From NCBI GenBank assembly GCA_016927315.1, contig JAFGMV010000122.1, forward strand, positions 1 through 40,947: a stretch of 40,947 bases of DNA. The letters are read 5' to 3'. Origin of the DNA: Anaerolineales bacterium. Lineage in GTDB: Bacteria > Chloroflexota > Anaerolineae > Anaerolineales > Villigracilaceae. Position 1 is the stretch's first letter, and each line of letters begins with the position of its first letter. The notes under the pieces are model-generated. The model worked only from the letters and a program-made list of their open reading frames with translations. It searched no databases and had not been told where the DNA came from. The translations under genes and the position numbers were made by a program. Below are positions 9,425-18,648 of this stretch, piece after piece.

Positions 9425-11001
9425 GCACCCCCAGCGCCGCTGCGGTAACGATCCCATAACCAGCTTCCGCCGATAGAAAGACCGGCGCCAACCAATATCA
9501 GCAGGACCATAATACCAAAGGGAAGTTGTTCCCCCAGGTGATAATAACGGCTCAGGTACCATTGGGTAAAAAAGCCCAGGAAGACGCCTTCTGCAGACAG
9601 GATACGCAGCAGCCAGGCATCTCTGCGAACACGCCACCAGTCCCAGGCATAACCGGCAAAAACGGCCATCCAGATCAGCATCAGGGTGCGATAACGCGGG
9701 TTATCCCATTGGTCGCCGCCGGCCCGTAAGGCAGAGATCATCACCCACAGCCAGGCTGCCGTCCCCAACCATACCAGTATCCGGCGCCGTGAGTGATCGG
9801 GGGTCTGTCGTGCAGCAAACCATCCATACAGCAATAACGGCGCCAGCAGGTACCATCCCAATGACCGCAGGATTCCCAGAATGCGCCAGAGGATGGTGGT
9901 CGGTTCGATCAGAGAAGCAGGCAGCACGGGTTGCGCCATCCCATATCCGGTAACGAATAACAACCGCCACTGCGGGGGCATTTCTTGAAATAGTTTCTGC
10001 ACCCAACCGGAACCGCGTTCAAGCTGGTAAGTCGTCCATTTGACCGCTTCCCTGAACCAGCCAACCAAGATGCCGGCCGGGGTATTGGCGCCAAAGGAAC
10101 CTGTACGATCCAGGCCCCAGGTCAACAAAACCAAGGCAGTGATAAATATGATCACAGTCCCCAGAACAACCTTCCAGGATACCCGGCCGTGATCCTGTTC
10201 CAGCAGGCGCCAGCCCCCCAGCACGATCAGCATGGTCAGGGCGATGACCGGTGAAACCAGCAGCATCCCCGCCAAGGCGACCCCCGTCCAGGCCAACGCG
10301 CTGCGGGCGTTACCCTGCTCCCATTCCAAGAACCCCCACCAGGCCATGGCTGTAAACGTGATCAGGAAAGGCTCCCGCATCTGGGCGCCAGCCAACAGGA
10401 TCGCTTCAGGGAAAAAGGCAAAGATAAAGACCGCCGGCAGGGCAACCCGGCTGCCCCAGACCTGTCTGACGGCTATCCAGAAGACAATAATTCCCAACAC
10501 TGCTACCAGGGCGCCCAACTGTGTCACCAGCAGCGGGCGATGTGTATCGGGAGAAAGAACCCGGTAAATTCCGGCGCTGAGCGCCAGGAAACCACCGTAT
10601 TGGTCAGTGTAGTATTGTTTGTCAAAAGCCTTTAGTACGGGCGTCCCGGAATGCGCCAGTTCCCAGGCCTGGGTATCCCTGCGGAAAGAGTCAAAGTATA
10701 CATAGCCGGCTTGCTGCTGTTCCGAGTCTGCATATCCGTAGACAGGCAGGTATACATAGAATGCCACAGCTGTAAAAAACCGCAGCAGCAGGGCTATTGA
10801 GACAATCATAAACAAAGTCCGCCCGCCGCCAGCCCAGCGCCAGGCTGCAGTCAATCCCAACAATCCAAGCAGGTTAACAACAGCCGAGACAAACAGCCCG
10901 GTCCAGGGATTTCCCGGTTGGACAAATGAGAACATTGCCCCCATGAATAAACTGACCGGAATGATCCAGTATAAATCTTTCAGGAATAATTTCTTGTTCA
11001 T
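9421..11001 (-). CDS. Multi-spanning membrane protein, probable GT-C-type glycosyltransferase or polymerase
   Basis: A 526-aa integral membrane protein with about twelve hydrophobic segments. The largest polar loop, at about residues 85-130, holds an acidic DTQAWELA motif, and GT-C enzymes keep a catalytic acidic residue in their first large external loop. I cannot assign a specific family. A Wzy-type polymerase is the other reasonable reading, since flippase and transferases but no obvious polymerase are encoded nearby. It starts at ATG 11001, 9 nt after the GT4 stop, and is the last gene of the epimerase-led unit. Confidence 0.75.
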   Translation of the reverse strand: MNKKLFLKDLYWIIPVSLFMGAMFSFVQPGNPWTGLFVSAVVNLLGLLGLTAAWRWAGGGRTLFMIVSIALLLRFFTAVAFYVYLPVYGYADSEQQQAGYVYFDSFRRDTQAWELAHSGTPVLKAFDKQYYTDQYGGFLALSAGIYRVLSPDTHRPLLVTQLGALVAVLGIIVFWIAVRQVWGSRVALPAVFIFAFFPEAILLAGAQMREPFLITFTAMAWWGFLEWEQGNARSALAWTGVALAGMLLVSPVIALTMLIVLGGWRLLEQDHGRVSWKVVLGTVIIFITALVLLTWGLDRTGSFGANTPAGILVGWFREAVKWTTYQLERGSGWVQKLFQEMPPQWRLLFVTGYGMAQPVLPASLIEPTTILWRILGILRSLGWYLLAPLLLYGWFAARQTPDHSRRRILVWLGTAAWLWVMISALRAGGDQWDNPRYRTLMLIWMAVFAGYAWDWWRVRRDAWLLRILSAEGVFLGFFTQWYLSRYYHLGEQLPFGIMVLLILVGAGLSIGGSWLWDRYRSGAGGA

Positions 11002-11010
11002 TTTCTCTTT

Positions 11011-12141
11011 CTACAGTTCAGCTTTTCCAAACCCGGATAGCGCTCGGCGAGCGCGTTCGCGCCAGGTAAAACGTTTCACGTCCTGCTGAGCCTGTACGGC
11101 CAGGGAAGAACGCAAGTTTTCATCCGAGAGCAGCCGTTTCACCGCACGTGCCCAGTCTTCTACATCCCCCGGATTGCAAAAGACTGCATTCTTCTCGTTC
11201 ATGACCTCATGTAATACGGGCAGATCACTAGTAATGACCGCCCGCCCGGCAGCCATATACTCGAACATCTTCATCGGGCTGCAGACACTGGCAGAGTTCC
11301 CGCCGCTCGATCCGGCGATTTCCCGGCCATAGGGCATCAACAGGATATCGGCCGCAGCCTGGTAAACGGGCAGCGCCTGGTTGGGAACAAACCCCGTAAA
11401 AGTCACATTGGTCAACCCCCCGGTGCGGGCCTGTTCCTGCCAGGAATCAACATCCTGCGGGCGGCCTCCAACCCACAGAAAATGGGCTTCCGGCGCCCGG
11501 GCAGCCAGCGCCAGGAACAGTTCCACGCCGCGCCCGGCATACAGGTGACCGGTACAGGCAACCGTGGGAGCCTGCACCAGGTTGAGCTGGCGGCGAGCCG
11601 TTCCTGGGTCGGGTAGATTCTCAAACCGTTCCAATTCTACGCCATTGGGCGTAATAACGACCTTGTCCGGTTTCATCCTCATCCCGAAATCCCTTTCCAA
11701 CTCTTCTTGCAGGGCCCGGGTGATGCTCATCAGGCATTTACGCCCCGGCAGGCGGGCAAACAACCAGTGCCACAACGGTCCGAACAGTCCAGTCGGTTGG
11801 ATGTGGATTTCAAAGACAGTCGGCAAACGGTACACCAGGCTGAAGACCGCCGACTGCGGCATCCAGGTGTACACCAGATCCGGCTGGAACTGGCGGGCAC
11901 GCTGGACGGCCTGCCAGGTGAACACCCGCCGGCTGGTAGTGCCGATCCATTGAATTTCAAAGCTGGTCGCCAGACCATAGAAAGCAGCCAGCTCTTCCCA
12001 AGCGCGGTCGGAAGCGGGAGCAGGCACGAGCAGGGTCAGATCGTGTCCGAGCTGCACCAGCGCCTGGCAAGCCTTCATGACCTGGATGCTGTTCGCCGTA
12101 TCTGAAGGAACCCGTGCGCCGGCAATAGCAGCTATCTTCAT
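11011..12141 (-). CDS. Glycosyltransferase family 4
   Basis: A 376-aa GT-B protein. It has an N-terminal Rossmann half, TPNGVELERF at about 164-173 and the donor-site segment PMKMFEYMAAGRAV at 289-302, with Lys and Glu in the usual place. The acceptor half is distinct from the GT4 at 6262-7398, so the two probably add different sugars. ATG at 12141 overlaps the flippase stop in ATGA, indicating coupled translation. Confidence 0.88.
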   Translation of the reverse strand: MKIAAIAGARVPSDTANSIQVMKACQALVQLGHDLTLLVPAPASDRAWEELAAFYGLATSFEIQWIGTTSRRVFTWQAVQRARQFQPDLVYTWMPQSAVFSLVYRLPTVFEIHIQPTGLFGPLWHWLFARLPGRKCLMSITRALQEELERDFGMRMKPDKVVITPNGVELERFENLPDPGTARRQLNLVQAPTVACTGHLYAGRGVELFLALAARAPEAHFLWVGGRPQDVDSWQEQARTGGLTNVTFTGFVPNQALPVYQAAADILLMPYGREIAGSSGGNSASVCSPMKMFEYMAAGRAVITSDLPVLHEVMNEKNAVFCNPGDVEDWARAVKRLLSDENLRSSLAVQAQQDVKRFTWRERARRALSGFGKAEL

Positions 12142-13487
12142 GCCTTTCCAGGCTCCAAACGTTCCTGCTGCCCGATCAGCCTGAACCCGCGCCAGACGAT
12201 CAAACCGATAGAAATCACAAAATACCCCGACAGCAGTGCCGCTTGCATCAAATACCCATAGCGCGGCACCAGCCAGAAACTGAGAAGGATCTTTGTGATT
12301 CCGGTAAAAGCCATCACCTTCAGCGGATATACCGGGTCACCAAGCGAGAGCAGCAGCGGACGGTTCCAATAACAGATATTCGCCAGGCCAAATCCCACCA
12401 GCAGGATCAATACCGCCGGAGCTGCCGGAAGGAATTCCTGCCCATAAAAAAGTCCGATCACCCATTCACCAAAGAATACCAGCACAACCGCCGCCAGGGC
12501 TGTCCAGACCCCCGAAAGAATAGACAGTTTCCGCAGCAGATCACGCAGCGGCTGCCAGGCCTTCTGCGCCACGGCGCGTGCCAGTTCGGGGAAGCTGGTG
12601 CTGATGAAGGGATTGATCGGCATCGTAATCAGGTTGATCACCGCCAGGGCAATCTTGTAATACCCGCCGGCCAGCGGTGACAGGAAGTAGTTGACCCATA
12701 AAATCTCACTATCACGGACCACCAGGTTGACTGTAGCGCTGAAGTTGCTGCTGGCAGCAAATTTCCAGAACTCGCACGTCGGGGGCAGCAGCTTGAACGA
12801 AGCCCGCCACCAGCCGCGGCCCAGCATCTGTCCGGCTCGCCAGAAAGCATACGTCGAGATTGCCAGGCCATAGAATACCTTTCCAACCAGATAGGCAGTT
12901 ACCACGAACTTGATATCCCCCTTCACCAGGAAGGCATACACGATCAAGCCTGCGGTCAGCAGCGCCTGCCCCAAGTTAATAACCGCCTGGCTGCGAAAAC
13001 GGTCGCCAACCTGCAGCAAAGCAATGGCTGTTTCTGTCGCAAAATTCGCCAGCAAAGCCAGTGCATAAAAAGAGAACAGCCCGGCAGAAGAGATATCCTT
13101 GGCAAACACCCTGGCCCCAAACGGCGCTAACAAGACCAACAACGAATAAGCGATCACTGAAGTCATGGTTTCTGTCAGGGCGGCTGCTTTCAGGACAGAA
13201 GCTGCCCGGGCTTTTTCGTCTTGTGCCAGAGACTGGCCGACGTACTTGACAACCAGTTCTCCCATTCGAAAGGACAAAAGCCGGTTGATCGAAGAAGAAA
13301 ACGAGGTGACTGCAGCCAGCACGCCCAATGCCGCCGGTCCGAGCAGGCGTGCCGCAAAAACACTCTGTACAATATTCAACCCGATGGCAAGCGTATTGCT
13401 GCTGAACAGATAAGCAGTATTCTTGATCACCCTTCTCAGCAATTTATCCTGCAGCCAGACGACAAACCGTATACGTAGTGAGGTCAC
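12138..13487 (-). CDS. Oligosaccharide flippase (Wzx-type, MOP/PST superfamily)
   Basis: A 449-aa membrane protein with a dozen or more hydrophobic helices. The N-terminal segment NTAYLFSSNTLAIGLNIVQSV leads into ARLLGPAALGVLAA, the pattern of RfbX/Wzx lipid-linked oligosaccharide exporters. It would flip undecaprenyl-linked repeat units across the membrane. It starts with a GTG at 13487 overlapping the epimerase stop in GTGA. The 4-bp overlaps with both neighbours indicate a tightly coupled operon. No Wzz/Wzc chain-length regulator was seen in the window. Confidence 0.9.
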   Translation of the reverse strand: MTSLRIRFVVWLQDKLLRRVIKNTAYLFSSNTLAIGLNIVQSVFAARLLGPAALGVLAAVTSFSSSINRLLSFRMGELVVKYVGQSLAQDEKARAASVLKAAALTETMTSVIAYSLLVLLAPFGARVFAKDISSAGLFSFYALALLANFATETAIALLQVGDRFRSQAVINLGQALLTAGLIVYAFLVKGDIKFVVTAYLVGKVFYGLAISTYAFWRAGQMLGRGWWRASFKLLPPTCEFWKFAASSNFSATVNLVVRDSEILWVNYFLSPLAGGYYKIALAVINLITMPINPFISTSFPELARAVAQKAWQPLRDLLRKLSILSGVWTALAAVVLVFFGEWVIGLFYGQEFLPAAPAVLILLVGFGLANICYWNRPLLLSLGDPVYPLKVMAFTGITKILLSFWLVPRYGYLMQAALLSGYFVISIGLIVWRGFRLIGQQERLEPGKA

Positions 13488-14467
13488 GGGGTCAATATCT
13501 CTTTGGCCCAGGAACGTTCGGCGTTGTACCAGTCCACCAGCCGTTTCATACCTTCATGCAGGTCAACCTGCGGTTCCCAACCTAACAGCTTACCTGCCCG
13601 GCTGACATCCGCCCAATTGTTGCGCATGTCGGCCGGGTGAAAGGGACCATGCTCGATAATGGCTTCCTTGCCAATAAGCTCTTCTGTCAGTTTGATCAAC
13701 CGGTTGATGGTAATGGTCTCGTGACCGCCCAGGTTGATGATCTCAAATCCCAGCGGTTTGAGAGCCTGGAGGGTGCCGCGGGCAATATCGTCAAGATAGG
13801 TAAAACCACGAGACTGCTCCCCGTCCCCATTGACCCGCACCGGGCGGCCTTCACTGATCCACTGCACAAACCGGAACATGGCCAGGTCAGGGCGACCTGC
13901 CGGACCATAAACGGTGAAATACCGGACAACACTGACATCAATATCAAACAGGTAATGGTAGCTGTGGCAGAGAGCCTCAGCGCCTTTCTTGCTGGCCGCA
14001 TAGGGCTGCAGAGGTCTGTCACTGGCTGCATCCTCAGGAGTGGGATAAGGCGGGTTGGCGCCATAGATACTGGAGGTCGAAGCCAGGATGAACTTTCTGA
14101 CATTGTTGTGACGGCAAAGTTCCAATAAATTGAGCGTTCCGGTGACATTTGTTTCGACAAAGACCCAGGGGTCTTCTGTACTGGCGCGTACGCCAGCGCG
14201 CGCCGCCAGGTTGATCACTGCATCGAAGCTGAAAGAGGAAAGTCCGAAAGCAGCGGGGTCCAGAATTGAACGATCCGCCACATTTAACCTGTGAAAAGTG
14301 AATCCAGGGAGTTCCTTCAGCTTCTCGAGACGATACTCCTTCATGCGTACGTCGTACGCATCGTTCATATTGTCAATACCGACCACTGTATGGCCGTCAC
14401 GAATCAGGAATTCCACCACTCGTGAGGCAATGAACCCAGCCGTACCGGTTACTAGATAATTTGCCAT
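13484..14467 (-). CDS. NAD-dependent nucleotide-sugar epimerase, UDP-glucuronate 4-epimerase-like
   Basis: An extended SDR of 327 aa. The NAD loop TGTAGFIA is at 7-14, then GIDNMNDAYDVRMKEYRL, ASTSSIYG, the catalytic PYAASKKGAE and VRYFTVYGPAGRPD. The IDNMNDAYDxRxK and RYFTVYGPxGRPD pairs are typical of CapI-like UDP-glucuronate 4-epimerases, so the likely product is UDP-galacturonate. Substrate is inferred from family. It is the first gene of the unit running to 9421, starting at ATG 14467 behind GGAG. Confidence 0.88.
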   Translation of the reverse strand: MANYLVTGTAGFIASRVVEFLIRDGHTVVGIDNMNDAYDVRMKEYRLEKLKELPGFTFHRLNVADRSILDPAAFGLSSFSFDAVINLAARAGVRASTEDPWVFVETNVTGTLNLLELCRHNNVRKFILASTSSIYGANPPYPTPEDAASDRPLQPYAASKKGAEALCHSYHYLFDIDVSVVRYFTVYGPAGRPDLAMFRFVQWISEGRPVRVNGDGEQSRGFTYLDDIARGTLQALKPLGFEIINLGGHETITINRLIKLTEELIGKEAIIEHGPFHPADMRNNWADVSRAGKLLGWEPQVDLHEGMKRLVDWYNAERSWAKEILTP

Positions 14468-14526
14468 GCTGCTTTCTCCAAAAAATATTGATGCCTTTTC
14501 TTTCCGGCCATTGCGCTTCGCTTCAT

Positions 14527-14535
14527 CTTATAACA
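14527..14535 (-). promoter_or_regulatory. Possible extended -10 promoter of the epimerase-flippase unit
   Basis: On the minus strand TGTTATAAG combines the TGn extension with a -10-like TATAAG (14532-14527), about 60 nt upstream of the epimerase ATG. No good -35 is visible, as is allowed for extended -10 promoters. The rest of the gap 14468-14603 shows nothing recognisable. Confidence 0.35.
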
Positions 14536-14603
14536 AGGGAGCACAATTTGTACCACCGGTGAGGGATATACTGATATATGCAGGTCTTTATTTAACATAG
14601 AAA

Positions 14604-15923
14604 CTAAAGACGAACTACTTTGGGGCTTTGTTTGCCTAAATATCCCAGCGCATTACGCGAATCGAAAATGAATGCTGCCGCCGACAGGATGGCTTGGTAA
14701 TCATATTTCTTGTGATCGGTAATGATGATGACACAATCGGCGGCCCGGACTGCTTCCATCAGATCGGGAACACTGAACATCTGCTCGCCATCCTGGGTCT
14801 TGACCTGCGGTACATACGGATCATGGTAAGTTACTTCGGCGCCCTTCTGCTTGAGCAGTCCGATCACATCCAGGGCTGGGGATTCCCTCAAATCATCAAT
14901 TTCTGGTTTATAAGCCACACCCAGGATCAAACACTTACAGCCATTCAAGGCCTTGCCCCGTTCATTCATTGCGTCCTGTACACGACTGACTACCAGGCGG
15001 GGCATATTGGTGTTGATCTCAGAGGCCAGCTCAATGAAGCGAGCTGTGTAGTTAACCGTTTTCATCTTCCAGGAGAGATAAAGCGGGTCAATGGGTATAC
15101 AATGCCCGCCCAGCCCCGGCCCAGGTGTGAATTTCATAAACCCAAAGGGCTTGGTTGCAGCAGCATCGATCACTTCCCAAACATCGACCCCCAGGCGGTC
15201 ACACATGATCGAGAGCTCGTTAACCAGGCCAATGTTGATCATCCGGAATGTATTCTCCAACAGCTTGGACATCTCTGCCGTTTCTGCTGAGGAGACCGAA
15301 TGGACTGTCTGCAGTGCCTGTGAGTACCAGGTCGAGGCAACCTGTGAGCAGGCTTCGGTAATCCCGCCGATCACCTTAGGGGTGTTGACGGTGGTCCAGT
15401 CTTCCCGGCCCGGATCGACACGTTCGGGTGAAAAAGCCAGGAAAAAATCTTCACCGACTTCCAGGTTGCTTCCAGCAGTTAAGGCCGGCAACATTACCTC
15501 ACGCGTTGTCCCCGGGTAGGTGGTCGATTCAAGAACAATAACCATACCTGGATGAATATACTTCGCCAGTTCTTCGGTTGCAGTCAGGATAAAAGACATA
15601 TCCGGGTCTCCGGTCTTGCGCAGCGGCGTCGGAACACATATACTGACCGCATCTACGTCCCTAATCGTCGAAAAATCGGTGGTTGCTTTCAGGTGGCCGC
15701 TCTGTACGGATTTTGCCAGCTGTTCAGAGGAGATATCCTGTATGTAACTGGCGCCCTGGTTAAGGGCATCCACCTTACGACCATCGGGGTCAACTCCAAT
15801 CACTTCAAAACCAGCCTCACTGAATACCACCGCCAGAGGTAAACCTACATATCCCAATCCCAGCACCGCGATACGGGCTTCTTTCTTTTCGAGCCGTTCA
15901 ATAAGAGACTCTTTTACTGTCAT
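14604..15923 (-). CDS. Nucleotide-sugar 6-dehydrogenase (WbpA / UDP-HexNAc dehydrogenase type)
   Basis: A 439-aa UDP-sugar dehydrogenase that oxidises a sugar C6 to the uronic acid using NAD. GLGYVGLPLA (22-31) is the NAD-binding loop, followed by STTYPGTT and FSPERVDPG, and then the catalytic Cys275 in GPGLGGHCIPIDPLYLSWK. The Y-L-S-W-K ending is typical of the WbpA/TviB branch acting on UDP-GlcNAc or UDP-ManNAc rather than UDP-glucose. It is the last gene of the tsaE-led operon, overlapping rimI by 4 bp. Its acidic sugar may feed either neighbouring glycan locus. Confidence 0.92.
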   Translation of the reverse strand: MTVKESLIERLEKKEARIAVLGLGYVGLPLAVVFSEAGFEVIGVDPDGRKVDALNQGASYIQDISSEQLAKSVQSGHLKATTDFSTIRDVDAVSICVPTPLRKTGDPDMSFILTATEELAKYIHPGMVIVLESTTYPGTTREVMLPALTAGSNLEVGEDFFLAFSPERVDPGREDWTTVNTPKVIGGITEACSQVASTWYSQALQTVHSVSSAETAEMSKLLENTFRMINIGLVNELSIMCDRLGVDVWEVIDAAATKPFGFMKFTPGPGLGGHCIPIDPLYLSWKMKTVNYTARFIELASEINTNMPRLVVSRVQDAMNERGKALNGCKCLILGVAYKPEIDDLRESPALDVIGLLKQKGAEVTYHDPYVPQVKTQDGEQMFSVPDLMEAVRAADCVIIITDHKKYDYQAILSAAAFIFDSRNALGYLGKQSPKVVRL

Positions 15924-16483
15924 CCGTGTTTCTCCTTATTAACCAACCTCTGCGTGAAATGAGGTAAATCTTCAAGATTCATTAACAAAGCATCTTCGTC
16001 ATTATCCCGATAATAACCACGGCGGCGTCCCACGACTTCAAAGCCAAACTCGGAGTACAATTGCTGTGCAACCAGATTGCCGGCCCGGACCTCAAGCAAA
16101 ACCCTCACCGCACCTTCTACAACAGCCTGTTCCAGCGCCGTTTGCACCAGGCAGTGGCCAATTCCCTGCCGCCTCACCTGCGGGTGAACAGCAACCGTGG
16201 CAATATGAGCTTCATCGAGGATATGCCACAAGACCAGCATACCGACCAATGCCGTTTCACCCGGCTGCCTGATGAGGATCTCCCGCTCAAAATAAGCAGG
16301 CGCCTGATACACCAGCGGTTCACTACCGGTAATGACTCTTTCCGCCGCCCAGGGACGCGAGTAAGATGTTTTCAACTCAGCCCGGTAAGCCCTTTCGGAC
16401 CAGGGAACCGGCATACACATAGCATCGATCAGGACGGCCAGCGGAACATCGTCTACCTGCATAGGTCGTACACGGATCTTCAT
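15920..16483 (-). CDS. rimI: Ribosomal-protein-alanine N-acetyltransferase
   Basis: A GNAT acetyltransferase of 187 aa. The acetyl-CoA pyrophosphate loop is RRQGIGH (104-110), preceded by IATVAVHPQ, and NLVAQQLYSEFGFEVVGRRRGYY follows. The PWSERAYRAEL start is typical of RimI. In E. coli RimI acetylates the N-terminal Ala of ribosomal protein S18. The common tsaE-tsaB-rimI order supports the name over a generic GNAT. The N-terminus overlaps tsaB in ATGA, and the C-terminal tail extends past the usual length of about 150 aa. Confidence 0.9.
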   Translation of the reverse strand: MKIRVRPMQVDDVPLAVLIDAMCMPVPWSERAYRAELKTSYSRPWAAERVITGSEPLVYQAPAYFEREILIRQPGETALVGMLVLWHILDEAHIATVAVHPQVRRQGIGHCLVQTALEQAVVEGAVRVLLEVRAGNLVAQQLYSEFGFEVVGRRRGYYRDNDEDALLMNLEDLPHFTQRLVNKEKHG

Positions 16484-17148
16484 CCGGTCAGTGGTTCCCC
16501 CATATGCAGATAAATAGGAGCCAGGGTATCTAATTCATCTCTCTCACCGTTCTGCCAGCGCACCCAGGCCAGTTCTGCCAGGAACGCCGGGCGGCGAACA
16601 CATTGGGCCGGGGAAGCAAGCAAGACATTCTTTCGTTTTCTGGATAGGCGCTGGCGTTCATCAGCAGACAACTCGCCACAAATTATGGTTGGCTTTTTGA
16701 TCCCATCTGCGAAATCATCAACCGTTGTGACCTGAGCTGTCCCCTGGGATTGCCAGTTTTCTCCCCGGGCTGCGTACATGCCAACCGCAATACGCTTGCG
16801 TCCAGCCTGTAATAAAGCTGCCAGCGGCTTTTCACACACCGCCTGGGCTTTTGCAACGATATCCAGGGTTGGCACCCCAATAACCGGCAGCCGCCTTGAA
16901 AGGGCCAATCCCTTTGCCAGAGACAGCCCCACTCGTAAACTTGTAAAGGATCCCGGTCCAAGTGCAACGCCAATCACATTGATGGCTTTCATACTGTGAT
17001 CAACGCGCGCCATCAATTCGGCTAGAGCCGGCGCCAGTTCTACCGTATGGTGCTGGCGGCTGAACCAGAGCAGTTCACCAACGACCTGGTTTTCCTTATA
17101 CAGTGCCAAGCCAACCTGCGCAGTCGAAGTATCAATTGCCAATAACAT
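16480..17148 (-). CDS. tsaB: tRNA threonylcarbamoyladenosine biosynthesis protein TsaB
   Basis: An ASKHA-fold partner of TsaD in forming t6A37 on ANN-decoding tRNAs; 222 aa. Typical signatures are LAIDTSTAQVGLAL at the start, a conserved HHTVELAP and GVALGPGSFTSLRVGLSLAKGLA at about 66-88. TsaD and TsaC are not in the window. ATG at 17148 overlaps the tsaE stop by 1 nt (TAATG). Confidence 0.94.
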   Translation of the reverse strand: MLLAIDTSTAQVGLALYKENQVVGELLWFSRQHHTVELAPALAELMARVDHSMKAINVIGVALGPGSFTSLRVGLSLAKGLALSRRLPVIGVPTLDIVAKAQAVCEKPLAALLQAGRKRIAVGMYAARGENWQSQGTAQVTTVDDFADGIKKPTIICGELSADERQRLSRKRKNVLLASPAQCVRRPAFLAELAWVRWQNGERDELDTLAPIYLHMGEPLTG

Positions 17149-17645
17149 TATCCGATTCCAAACATTGCCTGCCGAAGTTCTACCAAAAGATGATCAAATC
17201 GCTCACCAACCGAAGTCATTAGCAGCTGGCGATGTTCATCATCGACATACTCCAATTTCATCCACAGCCGCTCTTCGGGTAAAACCGTGGATACCCGATC
17301 TGCCCATTCAACTACCAACGGGCCCTGGGATAGCATGTAATCCAGATCCAGCTCCTCAGCTTCCGGGGCAGAAGCAAGCCGGTATGCATCCATGTGATAA
17401 AAACGCTCATCATCAGGCCGCCGGTATTGATTGACCAGGATGAATGTGGGACTGGATACCGTATCCAGCGAGCCCCAACCCTGGGCTAGACCCTGAACAA
17501 AAGTCGTCTTCCCTGCCCCCAGGTCCCCTTCCAGGCAAATGACGTCCCAGGGCCGTACCAAACCACCCAGGCGCATTCCTATCCGGCGTGTTTGTTCGGG
17601 ACTGCGGCTGAAAAACTCGAGGGTGTGATCATCTAAAATTGACAC
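17148..17645 (-). CDS. tsaE: tRNA threonylcarbamoyladenosine biosynthesis ATPase TsaE
   Basis: A P-loop ATPase that drives turnover of the TsaBD complex in t6A synthesis. The 165-aa product has Walker A GDLGAGKTT (40-48), then SSPTFILVNQY and the family motif YHMDAYRL. The start is a GTG at 17645. It has no Shine-Dalgarno, and a -10 box ends 7 nt upstream, so the mRNA is probably leaderless. It is first in the operon tsaE-tsaB-rimI-UDP-sugar dehydrogenase. Confidence 0.94.
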   Translation of the reverse strand: MSILDDHTLEFFSRSPEQTRRIGMRLGGLVRPWDVICLEGDLGAGKTTFVQGLAQGWGSLDTVSSPTFILVNQYRRPDDERFYHMDAYRLASAPEAEELDLDYMLSQGPLVVEWADRVSTVLPEERLWMKLEYVDDEHRQLLMTSVGERFDHLLVELRQAMFGIG

Positions 17646-17652
17646 GCTAGGG

Positions 17653-17681
17653 ATTATAAGTCAGGGGACAGGGGAGAGCAA
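17653..17681 (-). promoter_or_regulatory. Promoter of the tsaE operon, probably giving a leaderless mRNA
   Basis: The minus-strand -10 TATAAT (17658-17653) has a partial -35 TTGCTC (17681-17676) 17 bp upstream. Only 7 nt separate the -10 from the GTG start codon, so transcription would begin at or next to the start codon. Confidence 0.55.
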
Positions 17682-17772
17682 GTAAGCAGCAACGCCTTTT
17701 TTCAAACAAATCAGTAGACTGACAGCATACTTTCTGTTAGGATTGTTTCATTAGTATCCAAGGAGGAAGAAT

Positions 17773-18579
17773 ATGAACCTTTATCTTGATAATTTCGTGC
17801 AGGAGTTACTGCACATCCTGCCCGAAGTTCTAATTGCTGCTGCGATATTACTGGTCAGCATCTACCTGGCCTCACTGCTCAGCCGAATGATCAAGCGTGT
17901 CTTGTTGAAACGCAAAAGCGATCCGGAAGTCACCCACCTCCTAAGCTTACTGACGCGCTGGAGTATCATTGCCCTCGGTATCATTACCGCCCTGCAGCGC
18001 TTCTTCGATGTAACCGCTTTCCTGGCCGGGGTGGGTATTCTCGGGTTTACGATCGGGTTTGCACTGCAAAATATCATGGAGAATTTTGTAGCCGGGATCA
18101 TCCTGCTGGTCCAACAACCATTTAATGTCAAAGATGCAATTGAGGTCAACGACTTTGGTGGTACTATTCTGGCTATTAATATCCGCACAACCGAAATGCA
18201 AACCTGGGACGGGAAAATTGTGATCATACCCAATTCCGATATTCTCTCGAATCCCATCACCAATTACACCCGCGCCAAACAGCGCCGTATCAATGTCCCG
18301 GTCGGTGTGGCTTATGGCACCAATCTGGAAACAGCACATCGTACGCTGCTCGAATCGGTCAAAAAAATCCCCGGCATTCTGGAGGACCCCGCTCCTACCG
18401 TTGTAACCGACACCTTTGCCGATTCATCGATTAACATGACACTCTATTTTTGGGCAGATATGAATAAGGTTGGGTATTTTGAGGCAGTCGATCTGGCTTT
18501 CCGGCAGGTAAAGGCCGCTTTTGAGAAAAAAGGGATCGAGATCCCCTTCCCCATCAGGACGGTGTACACACAATCCTGA
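17773..18579 (+). CDS. Small-conductance mechanosensitive channel, MscS family
   Basis: A 268-aa channel of minimal MscS architecture that relieves hypo-osmotic pressure. It has a first helix at about 15-38, a second at about 62-80 and the pore-lining third helix at about 84-113 (GVGILGFTIGFALQNIMENFVAG). The beta-domain signature runs from about 129 to 166, with RTTEMQTWDG and PNSDILSNPITNYTR, and a soluble alpha/beta C-terminus follows. ATG at 17773 sits behind AAGGAGGAAGAAT, a strong ribosome-binding site. It is monocistronic, with a terminator shared with the convergent gene. Confidence 0.94.
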   Translation: MNLYLDNFVQELLHILPEVLIAAAILLVSIYLASLLSRMIKRVLLKRKSDPEVTHLLSLLTRWSIIALGIITALQRFFDVTAFLAGVGILGFTIGFALQNIMENFVAGIILLVQQPFNVKDAIEVNDFGGTILAINIRTTEMQTWDGKIVIIPNSDILSNPITNYTRAKQRRINVPVGVAYGTNLETAHRTLLESVKKIPGILEDPAPTVVTDTFADSSINMTLYFWADMNKVGYFEAVDLAFRQVKAAFEKKGIEIPFPIRTVYTQS

Positions 18580-18601
18580 AGTTCATACTTTTGCTCACGA
18601 T

Positions 18602-18634
18602 AAGAGGGTGACCGGGTCTTCCCGTCACCCTCTT
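18602..18634. terminator. Bidirectional hairpin terminator between mscS and the MGDG-type GT
   Basis: A perfect 11-bp outer stem, AAGAGGGTGAC (18602-18612) with GTCACCCTCTT (18624-18634), encloses a short GGG/CCC inner stem. The A- and T-rich ends are short but serve both strands, fitting its place between convergent genes. Confidence 0.65.
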
Positions 18635-18648
18635 GATGCATCATCAGG

